A stretch of DNA of 64,000 nt from Dermatemys mawii (lineage: Eukaryota > Chordata > Testudines > Dermatemydidae), in NCBI GenBank assembly GCA_007922305.1, contig ML677334.1, positions 56,408,720-56,472,719 of the forward strand. Reading direction: 5' to 3'. The translations under genes were made by a program, and so were the position numbers. Of the stretch, positions 51,131-64,000 are shown one piece after another (the first letter of the stretch is position 1; each line of letters opens with the position of its first letter). The notes under the pieces were generated by a model. It ran no database searches and was not told the DNA's origin. It saw only the letters and a list, made by a program, of their open reading frames with translations.

Positions 51131-51235
51131 GATCTGCAGTTGACAATCCCTGGGCTTGGTCATGCAATTTACTTCAGTGGGGCTCTGCGCAGATGCAACT
51201 GTCTATCTGCCCATCCACTGTCAATAGCAGGCCTG
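51131..51235. repeat. Palindromic MITE relic
   Basis: CTGATCTGCAGTTGACAATC, TTACTTCAGTGGGGCTCTGC and CAGATGCAACTGTC resemble a palindromic family built around TTCAGTGGGGCTCTGC. Ends are uncertain. Confidence 0.35.
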
Positions 51236-51839
51236 AGGGCTTAGATGCTAAGTGTCATATGATGGGTGAGAGGAGAGGGATAGAACTCATTATTCAGACA
51301 TATAAACATTTGCTATTTTTTGCTTTGTTATTCTATTTATAATAAGTGCCAAATTTCCCAATCTGTCCCTCCTTTTAGTCATCATGAATCTAATTGATTT
51401 CTTATAGGCATCACAGCAAAGGTGGGTCTTAAAGAGAGATTTAAAGAAGTGAGGGGTAGGGGAGGGGACATTAGTTCACAGATGGTGTTTGTAAGGACAG
51501 TGTGGAAGAAGGTACAGAAATTAGAAGCTGACAAGCAAGCACACATGGCTAGCATTATTGAAGGAGCTGAGGAGGTGGGGAGACAATCTGATAAGAGACA
51601 AGGGTGAATAAGTAGGGAGGACCAGAGTTGTGAAGGTCCTTCAAGGCTGAGTTTGATGATGGAAAGAAAATATCATGGTGTAAACTAAAGATATTGGACT
51701 GATACTCTAAGGACATGGGCATAGAAGTTATATCCATTAGGGTGTGGAATAGTCTCCTAAGGAAGTAATGGAAGCCCCAGTGTTTGAGTCATTTTATATT
51801 AGAACTTAAGGAAATAATGTGAAAGAAAATATGAAAAGA
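51236..51839. other. Unassigned; possible small CR1 fragment
   Basis: GTGGAATAGTCTCCTAAGGA and GGAAGCCCCAGTGTTTGAG (about 51,742-51,790) resemble a CR1 3'-UTR segment just upstream of the next CR1. The rest is unassigned. Confidence 0.35.
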
Positions 51840-54647
51840 AAATATATGTGAAAGACAATGTAGAATCAAATGAACTAAAAATCTTAAATGAATCCACATG
51901 CTCCATAGAAACTCTATGGATAGTAATTCCATGCTCTAATAAGAATATAACAATAGGATCTATTGTTGACCACCTGATCAGGACAGTGATAGTGATGATG
52001 AAATGCTAAGGGAGATTAGAGAGGCTGTCAAAATAAATAACTCGATAATAATGGGGGATTTCAATTATCCCCATATTGACTGGGTACATGTCACCTCAGG
52101 ACGAAATGCAGAGACCAAATTCCTCGATACTTTAAATGACTGCCTCTTGGAGCAGCTGGTACAGAAACCCACAAGGGGAGAGGCAACTCTTGATTTAGTC
52201 CTGACTGGAGCACATAAACTGGTCCAAGAGGTAACTATAACAGGACCGCTTGGGAATAGTGATCATAATATAGTAACATTTAACATTCCCGTGCTGGGAA
52301 CAAAACCGCAGAAGCCCAACACTGTGGAATTTAAATTCAGGAAGGGGAACTATGCAAAAATGAGGGGGTTAGTTAAATGGAAAATTAACAGGTAAAGTGA
52401 CTAAAGTGAATTCCCTACAAGCTGCATGGACACTTTTCAAAGACACCATAATAGAGGCCCAACTTAAATGTATACCCCAAATTAAAAAACAAAGTCAAAG
52501 AACTAAAAAAGAGCCACCGTGGCTTAAAAACCTTGTAAAAGAAGCAGTGAGGGATAAAAAGGCATCTTTTAAAAAGTGGAAGTCAAATCCTACTGAGGTA
52601 ACTAGAGAGGAGCATAAACACTGCCAAATTAAGTGTCAAAATGTAATAAGAAAAGCCAAAATGGAATTTGAAGAACAGCTAGCCAGAAACTCAAAAGGTT
52701 ATAATAAAATGTTTTTTAAATATGTCAGAAGCAGGAAGCCTGCTAAACAACCAGTGGGGCCCCTGGATGATAGAGATACAAAAGGAGCACTTAACGATGA
52801 TAAAGACATTGTGGAGAAACTAAATGAATTCTTTGCTTCGGTCTTCATGGCTGAGGACGTTAGGGAGATTCCCAAACCTAAGCCGTCTTTTGTAGGTGAC
52901 AAATATGAGGAATTGTCACAGACTGAAGTGTCACTAGAGGAGATCTTGGAACTAATTGATAAACTTCACTCTAACAAGTCACCAGGACCAGATGGCATTC
53001 ACCCAAGAGTTCTGAAAGAACTCAAATGTGAAATTGCGGAACTATTAACTAGGGTTTGTAACCTGTCCTTTAAATTGGCTTCTGTACCCAATGACTGGAA
53101 GATAGCTAATGTAACGCCAATATTTAAAAAGAGCTCTAGAGGTGATCCCGGTAACTACAGACCGGTAAGTCTAACATCCGTACCGGGAAAATTAGTTGAA
53201 ATGATAGTAAAGAATAAAATTGTCAGGCACATAGAAGAACATAAATTGTTGGGCAAAAGTCAGCATGGTTTCTGTAAAGGGAAATCATGTCTTACTAATC
53301 TATTAAAGTTCTTTGAAGGGGTCAACAAACATGTGGACAAGGGGGATCCAGTGGACGTAGTATACTTAGATTTTCAGAAAGCCTTTGACAAGATTCCTTA
53401 CCAAAGGCTCTTACGTAAATTAAGTTGCCATGGGATAAAGGGGAAGATCCTTTCATGGATTGAGAACTGGTTAAAAGACAGGGAATAAAGGGTAGGAATA
53501 AATGGTAAATTTTCAGAATGGAGAGGGGTAACTAGTGGTGTTTCCCAGGGGTCAGTCCTAGGACCAGTCCTATTCAACTTATTCATCAATGATTTGGAGG
53601 AAGGGGTAAATAGTGAGGTGGCAAAGTTTGCAGATGATACTAAACTGCTCAAAATAGTTAAGACCCAAGCAGACAGTGAAGAACTTCAAAAAGATCTCAC
53701 AAAACTAAGTGATTGGGCAACAAAATGGCAAATGAAATTTAATGTGGATAATGTAAAGTAATACACTTTGGAAAAAATAACCCCAGCTATACGTACAATA
53801 TGATGGGGGCTAATTTAGCTACAACTATTCAGGAAAGAGATCTTGGAGTCATCGTGGATAGTTCTCTGAAGATGTCCATGCAGTGTGCAGCGGCAGTCAA
53901 AAAAGCAAACAGGATGTTAGGAATCATTAACAAAGGGATAGATAATAAAATGGAGAATATCTTATTGCCCCTATACAAATCCATGGTGCGCCCACATCTT
54001 GAAAACTGTGTACAAATGTGGTCTCCTCATCTCAAAAAGGATATACTGGCATTAGAAAAGGTTCAGAGAAGGGCAACTAAAATGATTAGGGGATTGGAAC
54101 AGGTCTCATATGAGGAGAGATTAAAGAGGCTAGGACTTTTTAGCTTGGAAAAGAGGAGACTAAGGGGCGATATGATAGAAGTATATAAAATTATGATTGG
54201 CGTGGAGAAAATGAATAAGGAAAAGTTATTTACTTGTTCCCATAATAGCAGAACTAGGGGCCACCTATTGAAATTAGTGGGCAGCAGGTTTAAAATAAAT
54301 AAAAGGAAGTTCTTCACACAGCGCACAGCCAACCTGTGGAACTCCTTGTCTGAGAAGGCTGTGAAGGCTAGGACTATAACGGGTTTTAAAAGAGAACTGG
54401 ATAAATTCATGGAGGCTAAGTCCATTAATGGCTATTAGCCAGGCTGGGTAAGGAATGATGTCCCTAGCCTCTGTTTGTCAGAGGGGGGTGATGGACGGCA
54501 GGAGAAAGATCACTTGATCTTTACCTGTTAGGTTCACTCACTCCGGGGCACCTGGCATTGGCCACTGTCGGTAGACAGGATACTGGGCTAGATGGACCTT
54601 TGGTCTGACCCAGTACTGCCCTTCTTATGTTCTAATGTTCTTAATGT
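51840..54647 (+). mobile_element. 5'-truncated CR1 LINE, relatively intact
   Basis: About 2.8 kb of CR1: a partial endonuclease, the RT domain, the C-terminal domain, a short 3' UTR and the 3' terminal motif TTCTTATGTTCTAATGTTCT. ORF1 and the endonuclease N-terminus are missing, as usual for CR1 5' truncation. It is closer to the turtle CR1 consensus I remember than any other copy here. ORF2 is broken by two frameshifts (near 52,385 and 53,750) and a stop at 53,486. The 5' edge is approximate and no target duplication is seen. Confidence 0.9.
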
Positions 54648-57600
54648 TGGGAATAATGCTGCAGTGGAAAGAGGCTGGACAAGATGCTTATTTCTTAAGG
54701 TCTTTTCCATAATCTCTTTGTAGACAGCTAAAAATATAGGAGGAAGATTTTATAATTTACTTTGTGCAGTATTACCTCAGGACTAGGGATGGGTGAGATG
54801 GTTTGAACTGTATTATTTCTCTCTAATACCCTGGAATCGACATGGCTACAGCTACACTGCATGGACCAAATAATGGCTTTTGCCCATCCTCTGAACCAAA
54901 TCTGAATAGAAGCTTCATTTTCAATTCAAATTAGTTTGGTTAATTTTAAATGTAGAAAAAAAAATCCTAAAATTTAAATGCTCTATAGACAGTATAGGTT
55001 TTACATATTAGACAAATACGAGATTGTATATTGACTAACCAGTTTATTTCAGCATAAGCTTTCGTGGGCTGTAGCCCACTTCATCAGATGCATAGAATGG
55101 AACACACAGAAGTAAGATGCATTTATATACACAGAAAGCATAAAAAGTTTGAAATTACCATACCAATTCTAAGAGGCTAAAGTGGTTAGTCTGTAAGGTG
55201 CCACAAGAATTCCCTATTTTCTTTATGGATACAGATTAACATGGTCGGTAATCTTAAACATATATTGACTCATAAACAGTAGGAACCAATATGAAATTAG
55301 CCCCATTCATATGTTAATTTACAATTTACACACACACATACACACACACACACACACATATATATACACACGCGCGCGCGCGCGCAATGAAACTAAAAAA
55401 TAACCTCATCATGTATACATAGGAAGCATTTAAGACCTTTCCCATATGTTCTCTCCCATTTTTGGCAACTTCGCATATACTGGGCCCAGTTGTGCCCTTA
55501 GCTATACAGTTAAAATTCTTGTGATCTCACTGGGACCTCTGTCCATATGACTGAGGTTGATATTTGCCTCACAAGGTCTAGTCAAATTGGAAGTGATAGA
55601 CTTTCATGATAGGGTTTGTGTTAATGGTATTTTCTGTCTCACCAGAAAGTCCAAATAAAAAGACCATTGTTTTTTTTTAATAAACAAATGGTACATCATT
55701 GTTTTAGAATGATGCAAAGGTGTTTTGTCTTTAAGGGTCCACTTTCCTATTTGTTATAAATGAATCAGTATTCTTCTCATGAAAATCCTAGGCTACTTTT
55801 ATGACATTCACTTATAAATTACATATATATTTTTCCACAGAAGAGGAAGCAACAGAAATCTCCTTAAACAGCCTGTTGTTACGAGACTTTATATATGCAG
55901 ACTTCAGATACAATTTGGCTCCTTTTCCATGCCAAGTTTTCATTTTGCTGTGAATTTGTTTTATTAGTCACATCAGTTAAAGTGGATTTAATTATCATCA
56001 TTATTCAATAATAATTTCACACCTTGTCTGAATATTGATATTGAATCTATTGTCATTCAAAGGTAAGACGGGTACTGAGTGAAATCTATTTTAAAAACAG
56101 ATCAGGGCAAATATTGTTGGTTATAGTTTTCTAACCAGAGAACTGGAGAACCTACCTTATAAGAGGACAGGAGTTTGGCTTGTTTAGCCCAACAAAATGT
56201 AAGAAGAGGGGAGATATGATTGCTCTCTATAAATATACTAGACTGATAAACACCAGGGAGGGGAAGAAGTTATTTAAGTTAGGAGCCAAGAAAAGTGGAT
56301 GTACACTGGCCATCAATAAGTTAAGGTTTGAAATCAGATGAAGGGTCCTAACCAAGGAAAGTAGTTCTGGCACAGATTTCTAAAGGGAATAGTGGTGGTT
56401 GGGGGGAAAGCCTAACTTGTTTTAAGACTGAGCTTGATAAATTCATGGAGGGGATGATATGATGAGATTGTCTACAGTTGCACAGGGTCCATCCATGACT
56501 GCTGTTCACAAATATCTCTAAGAGCCAGAGATGGGATAGTAGAAGAAGAAGGCTCAGAGGTTATGGGCCTACTACAGGAGTGGGTGGAAGAGGTTCTGTG
56601 ATCTCCATTGTGCAGCAGATAAGACTAGATAATCATCATAATCCCTTCTTGCCTTAAGTTTGTCTCTGTGTTTTGTCTATAAGGACTATGAGTCTGTGTT
56701 TTGTAAACAGGAATTAGGTAGGCGTGTATATGCAGGTACCAAATTCTGATATTTTCCTTTCTGCATTTGCAAGTTCAACTGCAGACATGCATCTTTTTAA
56801 AACTATAAAGAAAAGACTGGGTTTTCTCAGCCATACTGCCAGCACATCCGAAGTTCCACTTCAAAGACTTAATTAAAAATAACATTTACCGGAGAGTCAT
56901 TTTCTTTGTGGGAGCACAATAAAAGAATTGACCTCACAGTCTCACTTTAATGTGAAAATGGACTGGTGATACCTTTTCTTTGAACCTGATCTATCTCACC
57001 TTCTACCCTACTGTATGAGTGATAGGAAAAGAATGTGCATGAGTGCATAACTTTCTAACTTGCTTGAACAGAATAGGTTTGAAACCTAGTCTTATAATGG
57101 AGCTTTATAAAAGTCTCCATGCTCTGTGAACATGGCTCCTTTCCAAATCTTGTTTGTCATTTCAGTATACTAGACCACTAAGGAAAAAAGAAATCAGTCT
57201 CCAAAACAGATCCTTCCCGGAACACCTTTGAAATTCACTGAAGCATACTTGCAGGGGGAGGGAATGAAGGAAATTACAGGCCAAAAGAGCCTATTCCAAC
57301 ACACAGCTACAATTAGGAGTGAGAGGGGGTGGCTAGAAGAGAGTCCATACAGCCAAATACTCAAGACAAGAGTTAGAATTCTATGATTAACATTAGAACT
57401 GAGCAAATAGCAAGTAAAAAAAAAATCTTTTTAACTTCCCTTCGGTATATGAAATATTAGCAAAGAAACTGCAAAACTTTTAAATCTATTTGTGTGTTAG
57501 GGCCATGATCTCTGTGTCTACAGAAAAATTGGAGAGAAAATCTCCTTCTCTGTGGGGAGAACATATTTCAGGTTCTATATAAATATATATAAACAGAGAA

Positions 57601-60600
57601 CCTACTTCAGGTTTATTTTGAAGAGGTTTTATGGAACTAAAGCAACAAAGAAAACCCAAACCTAACACATGTTGGCTATGCTCCCTTCACATTTTTAAAC
57701 ACTTATGCTGCAATCCTGCAAACACTAATTTCAGTGGAACTAGTCAGGGGTTTAAAGTTAAACTGCAAGTGGTGTTTGCAGGATCAAGGTCTTAAATGCT
57801 CTCCCCTTAAAAAACTAACAATCAAACATAGAAAACAATATAAGAGGGCAGCTCTTCTGTCCCTAGCACTTCCTCTTTTGGTTTGTAGACATGAACCTCC
57901 CCCCACACACCCAAAAAACATAACACAAAGTCTTTTTAAGGCGCTGAACATAAATAACTATGCTCAACTGCATCTATTTCCTATCTGGGAGTGCTTCTGT
58001 AAGATGACTGTGAAAACCCTGCCAGGATTAAACCCAAAAGTCCTGTACCATGTCCATCCAGGGGACACTGAAGAACATTAATGCTCCAGAACATTCTTTG
58101 GTTGTTTAACCAATTTGACCATCTGCCTTCTCGCAGGCCTGGCCTACAGTTACAAATGTTGTCAGCACAGCTGTGCTGGTTATGGTGTGTGTGTGAAAAA
58201 AACACCCCCTTAATAGATGAAGCTATGACAAAAAAGCTCTAGTGTAGATACATTGCAGGAAGATCTTCCATCTGGGAGAGGTGAGGGAGGGGTGTGCCTA
58301 AGCTACACTGGCAAAAGAATTCCTGTAGTTTTTGATTTGCCAGTATAGCTGCAAGCCTTTGTAGTATAGACATGATCTCAGGCTGAATCTCCCCTCCCCT
58401 GATGATAGGCATTAATTATACCTGAGCTAGCTACCGTTAGTGCACCTGGTCCATTGATCTAAAATGGAGCTTAATGCAGTAGCCCCATATCAATTTTCTT
58501 CCTTTTGTCCTGTCTGTATTGATTTCTGAGTACTTCTGGAAAAACAAGAGTAGTGCCAATTACTACAAAAACTTGTGAGACACTGAGTCATACTGTAAGT
58601 CAGGGGAGCGTGTTTATGTTAATTTTCTTTGGGAGTGAAAATCAAGTGGAGACTGACATTTCCTTTTTTTTCAAAAATCTGAGACAGAAGTATACTCAGT
58701 ACATTACCTATCTTTCATGTGAATCATAAAAAACATGATTCAAGCCACAGTGTTTTGCCCACTGTGACAGGACCAGCTGTGTGAAAAATTCTTAACCAAA
58801 CCCCAAACCAAGTAAAATTGCCTGGTTTGTGGTTTTGTTACTACTTTGCAATCCTGACTTTTTTTTTTTTGACAGTTTTATGAAATAGCATGAAAATATT
58901 CATGGTTTATCATCGTTTGGTGATGAAATCATGAGAAAGTCAATGTTTCAGATAAAACATAATCATATCATGGATTTTTTAATAGTGGGTGTGAGTCCCA
59001 AACTTAAATCAAAGTTTAGGGGCTGCAATTCTTGAAGTTTAAAGTTTAAGAAAATATTCAGAAAAGCCTGTGTGACATGATTCTGCTGAGTTTTCCATTG
59101 GTCTAATGTTTATCCCTTTTTTCTGGTTAGGACAAAGGAAATCAATGGTGTAATATGTAATATTTTGGAGCTAGATCCTCGATTATGGTCAAGATTCCCT
59201 CCGGGCAACTGAACGCCACATTTCACATTACCTTGTTGCTAGGACAGGCTGGGTCCCTGTCTGCCCCTCAGAGCAATTTAGGTGTAGAACATTGCAAATA
59301 ACTGATTATTCAATTCAATGGAAGTTCTGAAAAAAGAAAATCATTTCAGGTTGACCCAAAATGAAAATTTTCCACAATTTTTGTCAAACCAAAAAGTTGA
59401 AAAAAATTCATTTAAGGGTGAACAAAATATTTCCTTTCAATGTTGTATTTTTTTAATTTTAAAGAATAAAAAGTACAATAGAAGGAAATTTCAAAATGAA
59501 GTCATTTTGAAATGAAAAATAATTTTTTTTTTGAAAATGTTGAAATGAAAAGTTTTTACTTTTGGCTTTGCTTTATAACAGCAATTTAGCAAAACCAGCA
59601 TGAACTTAGCAAAACCAGCATGATTTCACAAAATGTTTTGGCATCCTCAAATCTGCACTTCTTTTTTCTGAAAAAAATAAAAGCTTAAGCAGAAAAATTT
59701 CCCCTAGCTATATTTGGGAGCTAAGTCCTGCTTTCAAAAGTGCTTAAGTCACTTAGGTGTTTCTGAAAATGTTACATTTACAGACTAAAGGGGAGAAAGA
59801 GAATGAGGGTGAGAAAGGATACATCATGACCAGGACAAGGGCAGTCAGACAAAGTGGTTAGAGCAGGAGCTGGGCTATGGCTGAAAGTAAGATTAAACTC
59901 TTACCAGTACAGGGGGCCTGGCTGTGGGCTCCTGGAAGCAGCAGGGCCTTGGGCCGAAGGGGTCAGGCTGTGGGGTCAGGCTCTCCCAGCCAGTCCATCT
60001 GCGCTGCCTGGCCTATGCTGCCCGGAGTCATTGGCGGTGATTTAAAAGGGCCTGAGGCTCTGGCTGCTGCTGCAGTAGCATCGACTGGGAGCCCTGGGCT
60101 CTTTTAAATTACTGGCCCTGGGGCAGCTGCCCCTTCTGCCTCCCGCCATCCCCACCCCATCAGCCACCTTAAGGAAGGTCCTTTGCTGTGGCAGCGCTTT
60201 AACCCCTTCCTTCCGTACCTAGCCCAAGTCAGGTACCAGGAGGTCTGAGACAGGCCAGAGGGCAGGCTGAGGTTCAGGCATCAGGAGACAGGCAGGTTCA
60301 GGTTACTGGGAGATTGGAGTCTGAGACAAGACAGAGGGCAAACTGAGACTCAGTCATTAGGAGGCAGGCAGTGTTTGGTTCAGGGTCAGGCCCCAGGTTA
60401 CAGACTGCAACTGATGAGCAAAGTTAAGGTCAAACCAAGGTTGGAAACTGGAGTCTAGGGTCAATTGTGAGTAGGGGTCTGGAGCAGAGATGGGCAGGCA
60501 GTCTTTAATGTAGCTCAGACAGCTCCCTGTCATGTCTTCCTAGTTAAGTATTGGTACTGGTCAATCAGTGGCCTGTGAGGGGCTGGCACTAAGGTCTTGC

Positions 60601-62750
60601 TGGGCGGTACTTCCTGCTTAGCCCAGTGTCACAGAGTCCTCCTAGGGGAGCCCAGGCTAAGCCTCCAGAGGCAATGCAAAGGTGTCAGCAACCCAGAACT
60701 CCCGTGGTTCCATCCCTGCAGGTTCTGACACATTAGAAGCAGAGAGATCAGGCTGATAGATGGTACATGTATTATCTGGGCTATTTTATTTGTTTGTATG
60801 GTTGTTTTATTTATTTATTTAATTTATTGTTTTTCATGCATAAATTATCACTGGGTGAGCTCCTTAATTTGTGATTTTAAACTGGCTGCTTTCTTGCGGC
60901 ATTCTTTCAGAAGTGGGGCTTAAGAGGGATTTAAATTATGTGAAGAGATACAGAATGGACATCACTAATGTAAACTTTCCATATATCAAGAATCAGAGGG
61001 TAGCCGTGTTAGTCTGGATCTGCAGAAGCGACAAAGAGTCCTGTGGCACCTTAAAGACTAACAAAAGTATTGAAGCATAAGCTTTCGTGGGCCACTTTGT
61101 CAGATGCATGAGTGGAAGTATCCAGCGGCTGGTATAAATAAGTAGGTAAGAACCAGTTTAGAGATAACAAGGTTAGTTCAATCAGGCTGAACTACCTTGT
61201 TATCTCTAATCAGGGAGGATGAGGTCATCTTCTAGTAGCTGATCTGGAGATGTGAACACCAAGAGAAGAGAAACTGCTTTTGTAGTTAGCTAACCACTCA
61301 TAGTCTTTGTTTAAGCCTGAGTTGATGGTGTCAAATTTGCAAACAAGAGTGTTAGTCTTTAAGGTGCCACAAGACTCTTTATCGTTTCCGTATATCAACT
61401 AATCAATGTATTGGGGATATAATTTAAATGAGATCCCCCCGCCTTTTATTCACCATCACCAAATTCCAAACCAGCAAATGAACTTTGAATGCACGAACCT
61501 ATTTCATGTTCCACCCGCCCCTTTCTCCTTGTTTCCCATATACCTGTTGGAACCAAGCTACAAAAGAATGACAAGAACACATCCCAGGGGGCAGGATTTA
61601 AGGATAGTGATTTTCTGTGGCTTCTGTAGTCATTTGCTGCTGTACAAAGTGGGCATAAACGACTACCATGTCAGGAAGGTAACACTTTACACCCACTCTG
61701 CACTCTTCTAAGTGACTGCACAAGATGCAAAGCAGTGGAGAATCAGGACCACAATCTCTTTATGTAAGTCAATTTATGATGTGCATTGGACAAATTGCCA
61801 AGCCACAACCCACTCCTGCTGTGCCTGCAGAGAGCTGAGCCATACTGTGAATGGAACATATGGCCCTTCTAACAGCACTTACGTTGTAATCAAGTCTCAG
61901 CATGACAGAAAGATATGTCTTAGATGCATTATATATAGACATTCTTTCAATCGTTCCCATTTGTTATTCGCTCTGTTATAGACTGGGAAGGATTTTCAGT
62001 TTTATAAGGATGATGCAAATCCCCTGAATTGTGATTTGAAAAATGCCACATATTTACATTAATAGCTAAGTCCTGCAGGCTTGAAAAACAAGTTTCAGTG
62101 CAGTGTTCTGTAAACACTGTAGTGCATATTAAGGGCCATGTAACAAGTTGTCTTGTCCCCGAAGGGCTGGAGGCCTGGGGCCAGCCAACCCTATTTACTA
62201 AGGGGTCACACCTGAGAGAGATCAAATGATTTCCCTGTTAAACATAGCAGCAGTTGGGGGAAGGAAGAGGCTGGGTGATCCTCAGGGTTCAGAGATTGCT
62301 AGGAGTGAGCAGGCACTTGCAATTCTGGGAGATGTGACTGAGCCAAGTAGGGCCTCAGACTGGCCATCCATAGCATGACAGGCCCTAGACAGGAAGGCCT
62401 GGGACTGGGAGTAGGAAGAGGAACTTTTCTTTTGTGTGTATTTTAGTTGGACTGGGAATTCACTTTTATCTTAATAAACACAGACCCCAAGGAGGGAGGT
62501 TTTGGGCCACAAAAAAGTGTGTGGAGTTTCTTGGGCAACCGACTAGGGGGAAAAAGAGGTGAGGAGCCATTATCAGGCCTGCCCTGAGGCCAACAGGGAG
62601 TGTCTGGAGGTGGCCACTTATTGACCGGACAGATTCTGTTGAACTTCTTGATGTTGATTCTTCCCCTTAAAAGAGGCTTGAAGTTGGCAGAATATGACCT
62701 TAAGTCATTGCAGCCATGTTAAATAAAACAACAACAAAGCAGCATACAAT

Positions 62751-62786
<36 letters not shown>

Positions 62787-64000
62787 GAACAGGCCATGTG
62801 CAGATTATCAGTCAGTCCTTAAATGGTCATACAGTGGAGAGGAGCCATCTCCCTTTGCACACCCAACATAAGGATTGGCCAGAATTATAGCCCTGGCTCA
62901 TGAGCTGCTGCGGAGATACTTTCCCTCTGGAAGCAATTCACCTGAAAGAGATGGGATGGGCAGAGCCATTAACACCCAACCTACAAGATGGCCACTGCAT
63001 GTGGCGTACGCTGCTCTCCATAAAGGGGAATCACAGATTGTACTCCTGAGCATGACAAGGGAGCTCAGGAAAACTCAGCATCTCTGAACCAGGGCGCCTC
63101 CAGTTTTCCTGAGCTGGGTCAGATTTGCACAGCCCCTTATTGTGGGCTGTGGCTGAAGTTACAATGTAACTCATAATTGACAACTTCCTTGCCACCTACA
63201 ATGCTTGCATGTGTGCACACATTTATTGTTATGTTATTTTTAAGGCTAATGTGAAATTACTTATCCAAATAAGCAGTGACAGATTCTTTTTCGAGTGCCC
63301 TTGACTGGAGGAGAGCATGGGAATCTGAAAGAAACAATGCTCATCAAGACATAATAATGATGACAATGATAACATACTGTAGATAGGGTTGTCAATTGGC
63401 TCTAACAAGTTATTCAATATGAAACATTTTTCGCTGGCAGTCAATTTTTACAAGTCAATCCAAATGGAAAGCAAAATATTTGTTACATTATTTATGATAA
63501 AAATAAATGCAGCATGGGGAAAAATTTGCAGGAAGTAAAGAAAAACAACACCAACAACAGAGAATAAAAGGACAATAAAAAAAGGAGAGAGGAGAGGAAG
63601 GGGAGAGACAGTAACACATTATCAGTGACCTGTCCATTATATCCCTCATACACAAACAGAACACTATGCTGCATGCAATATAATTGAGCTTCCAAATAGA
63701 ATTTCATTACATGTTAAAATGAGACTACATTAGGCATAGCTGTCCCTGTAACCTTGTTATGATTCATCATATGTAGTTATGGGATGAAAGTTTCAAAAAT
63801 ATGTTACAGATAGAATAAAATAAGTTAAATGAAGATCACATGAAATGTTTACATTCCTTTGGAAAATGCCAATAAATTCATGAGTCTACTCTCCCTCTGG
63901 GATCAAAAATGTTCATTCCTATAAATACCAGCAGATAATTTAATATTTAGTTATTATACATAGGTTTTGATAGGTTCAAAACTCTGTGCAAATATTAACT

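Overview
This is a 64 kb stretch of vertebrate nuclear DNA, and I see no host protein-coding gene in it. The repeats point to a turtle (Testudines) or a close sauropsid relative. There are several CR1 LINE copies with the CR1 3' terminal motif, a tRNA-derived SINE with a CR1-like tail (the cryptodiran 'CryI' type), old MIR and L2-like relics, and many short palindromic elements with terminal inverted repeats. Family names rest on remembered consensus sequences, not on a database search. Apart from the retroelement reading frames, the open frames are short, lack domains and mostly lie inside repeats.

Layout. 0-15 kb is AT-rich sequence with a 270 bp hairpin-rich MITE (571-842), a CR1 3' end (2.7 kb), palindromic MITE relics, two Penelope-like fragments (10.4 and 13.4 kb) and a (TTTC)n array (12.7 kb). 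15-22 kb is a mosaic: a SINE split by a 120 bp MITE (14.8-15.1 kb), a 1.26 kb element with terminal inverted repeats and tRNA-like palindromic modules (15.6-16.9 kb), a hAT-like MITE (17.0 kb) and AT-rich foldback MITEs (19.1 and 20.8 kb). 22.7-26.9 kb is an old, nearly full-length CR1 on the minus strand with relics of ORF1 (SGNH-like block) and ORF2 (endonuclease and RT). A 688 bp solo LTR has inserted into it, flanked by a 5 bp target duplication. 27.4-28.1 kb holds a different LTR-like repeat. 29.5-34.6 kb is the most repeat-poor part. 35.2-35.9 kb is a second copy of the first LTR. 36-45 kb holds CR1 tails, a degenerate CR1 (37.5-38.9 kb), L2/MIR relics and a long (TTTC)n array containing a 10-N assembly gap (42,897-42,906). 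45.3-46.5 kb is a GC-rich block unlike its surroundings. 51.8-54.65 kb is the youngest-looking CR1, on the plus strand, 5'-truncated, with endonuclease and RT frames broken by two frameshifts and one stop. 54.8-55.4 kb has Penelope-like termini with a hammerhead-like motif and a 60 bp perfect alternating pyrimidine-purine tract. 56-64 kb has another CR1 3' end, MITEs, a 0.4 kb Penelope-like element with a 30 bp inverted repeat and a foldback duplication, an LTR-like repeat and a (GA)n array.

Nothing here amounts to a new gene system. The best leads are structural: the hammerhead-like RNA motif in the Penelope-like repeats, the tRNA-like back-to-back modules, the nested LTR insertion and the alternating tract. 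The window is best read as intergenic or intronic sequence shaped by successive retrotransposon and MITE insertions.
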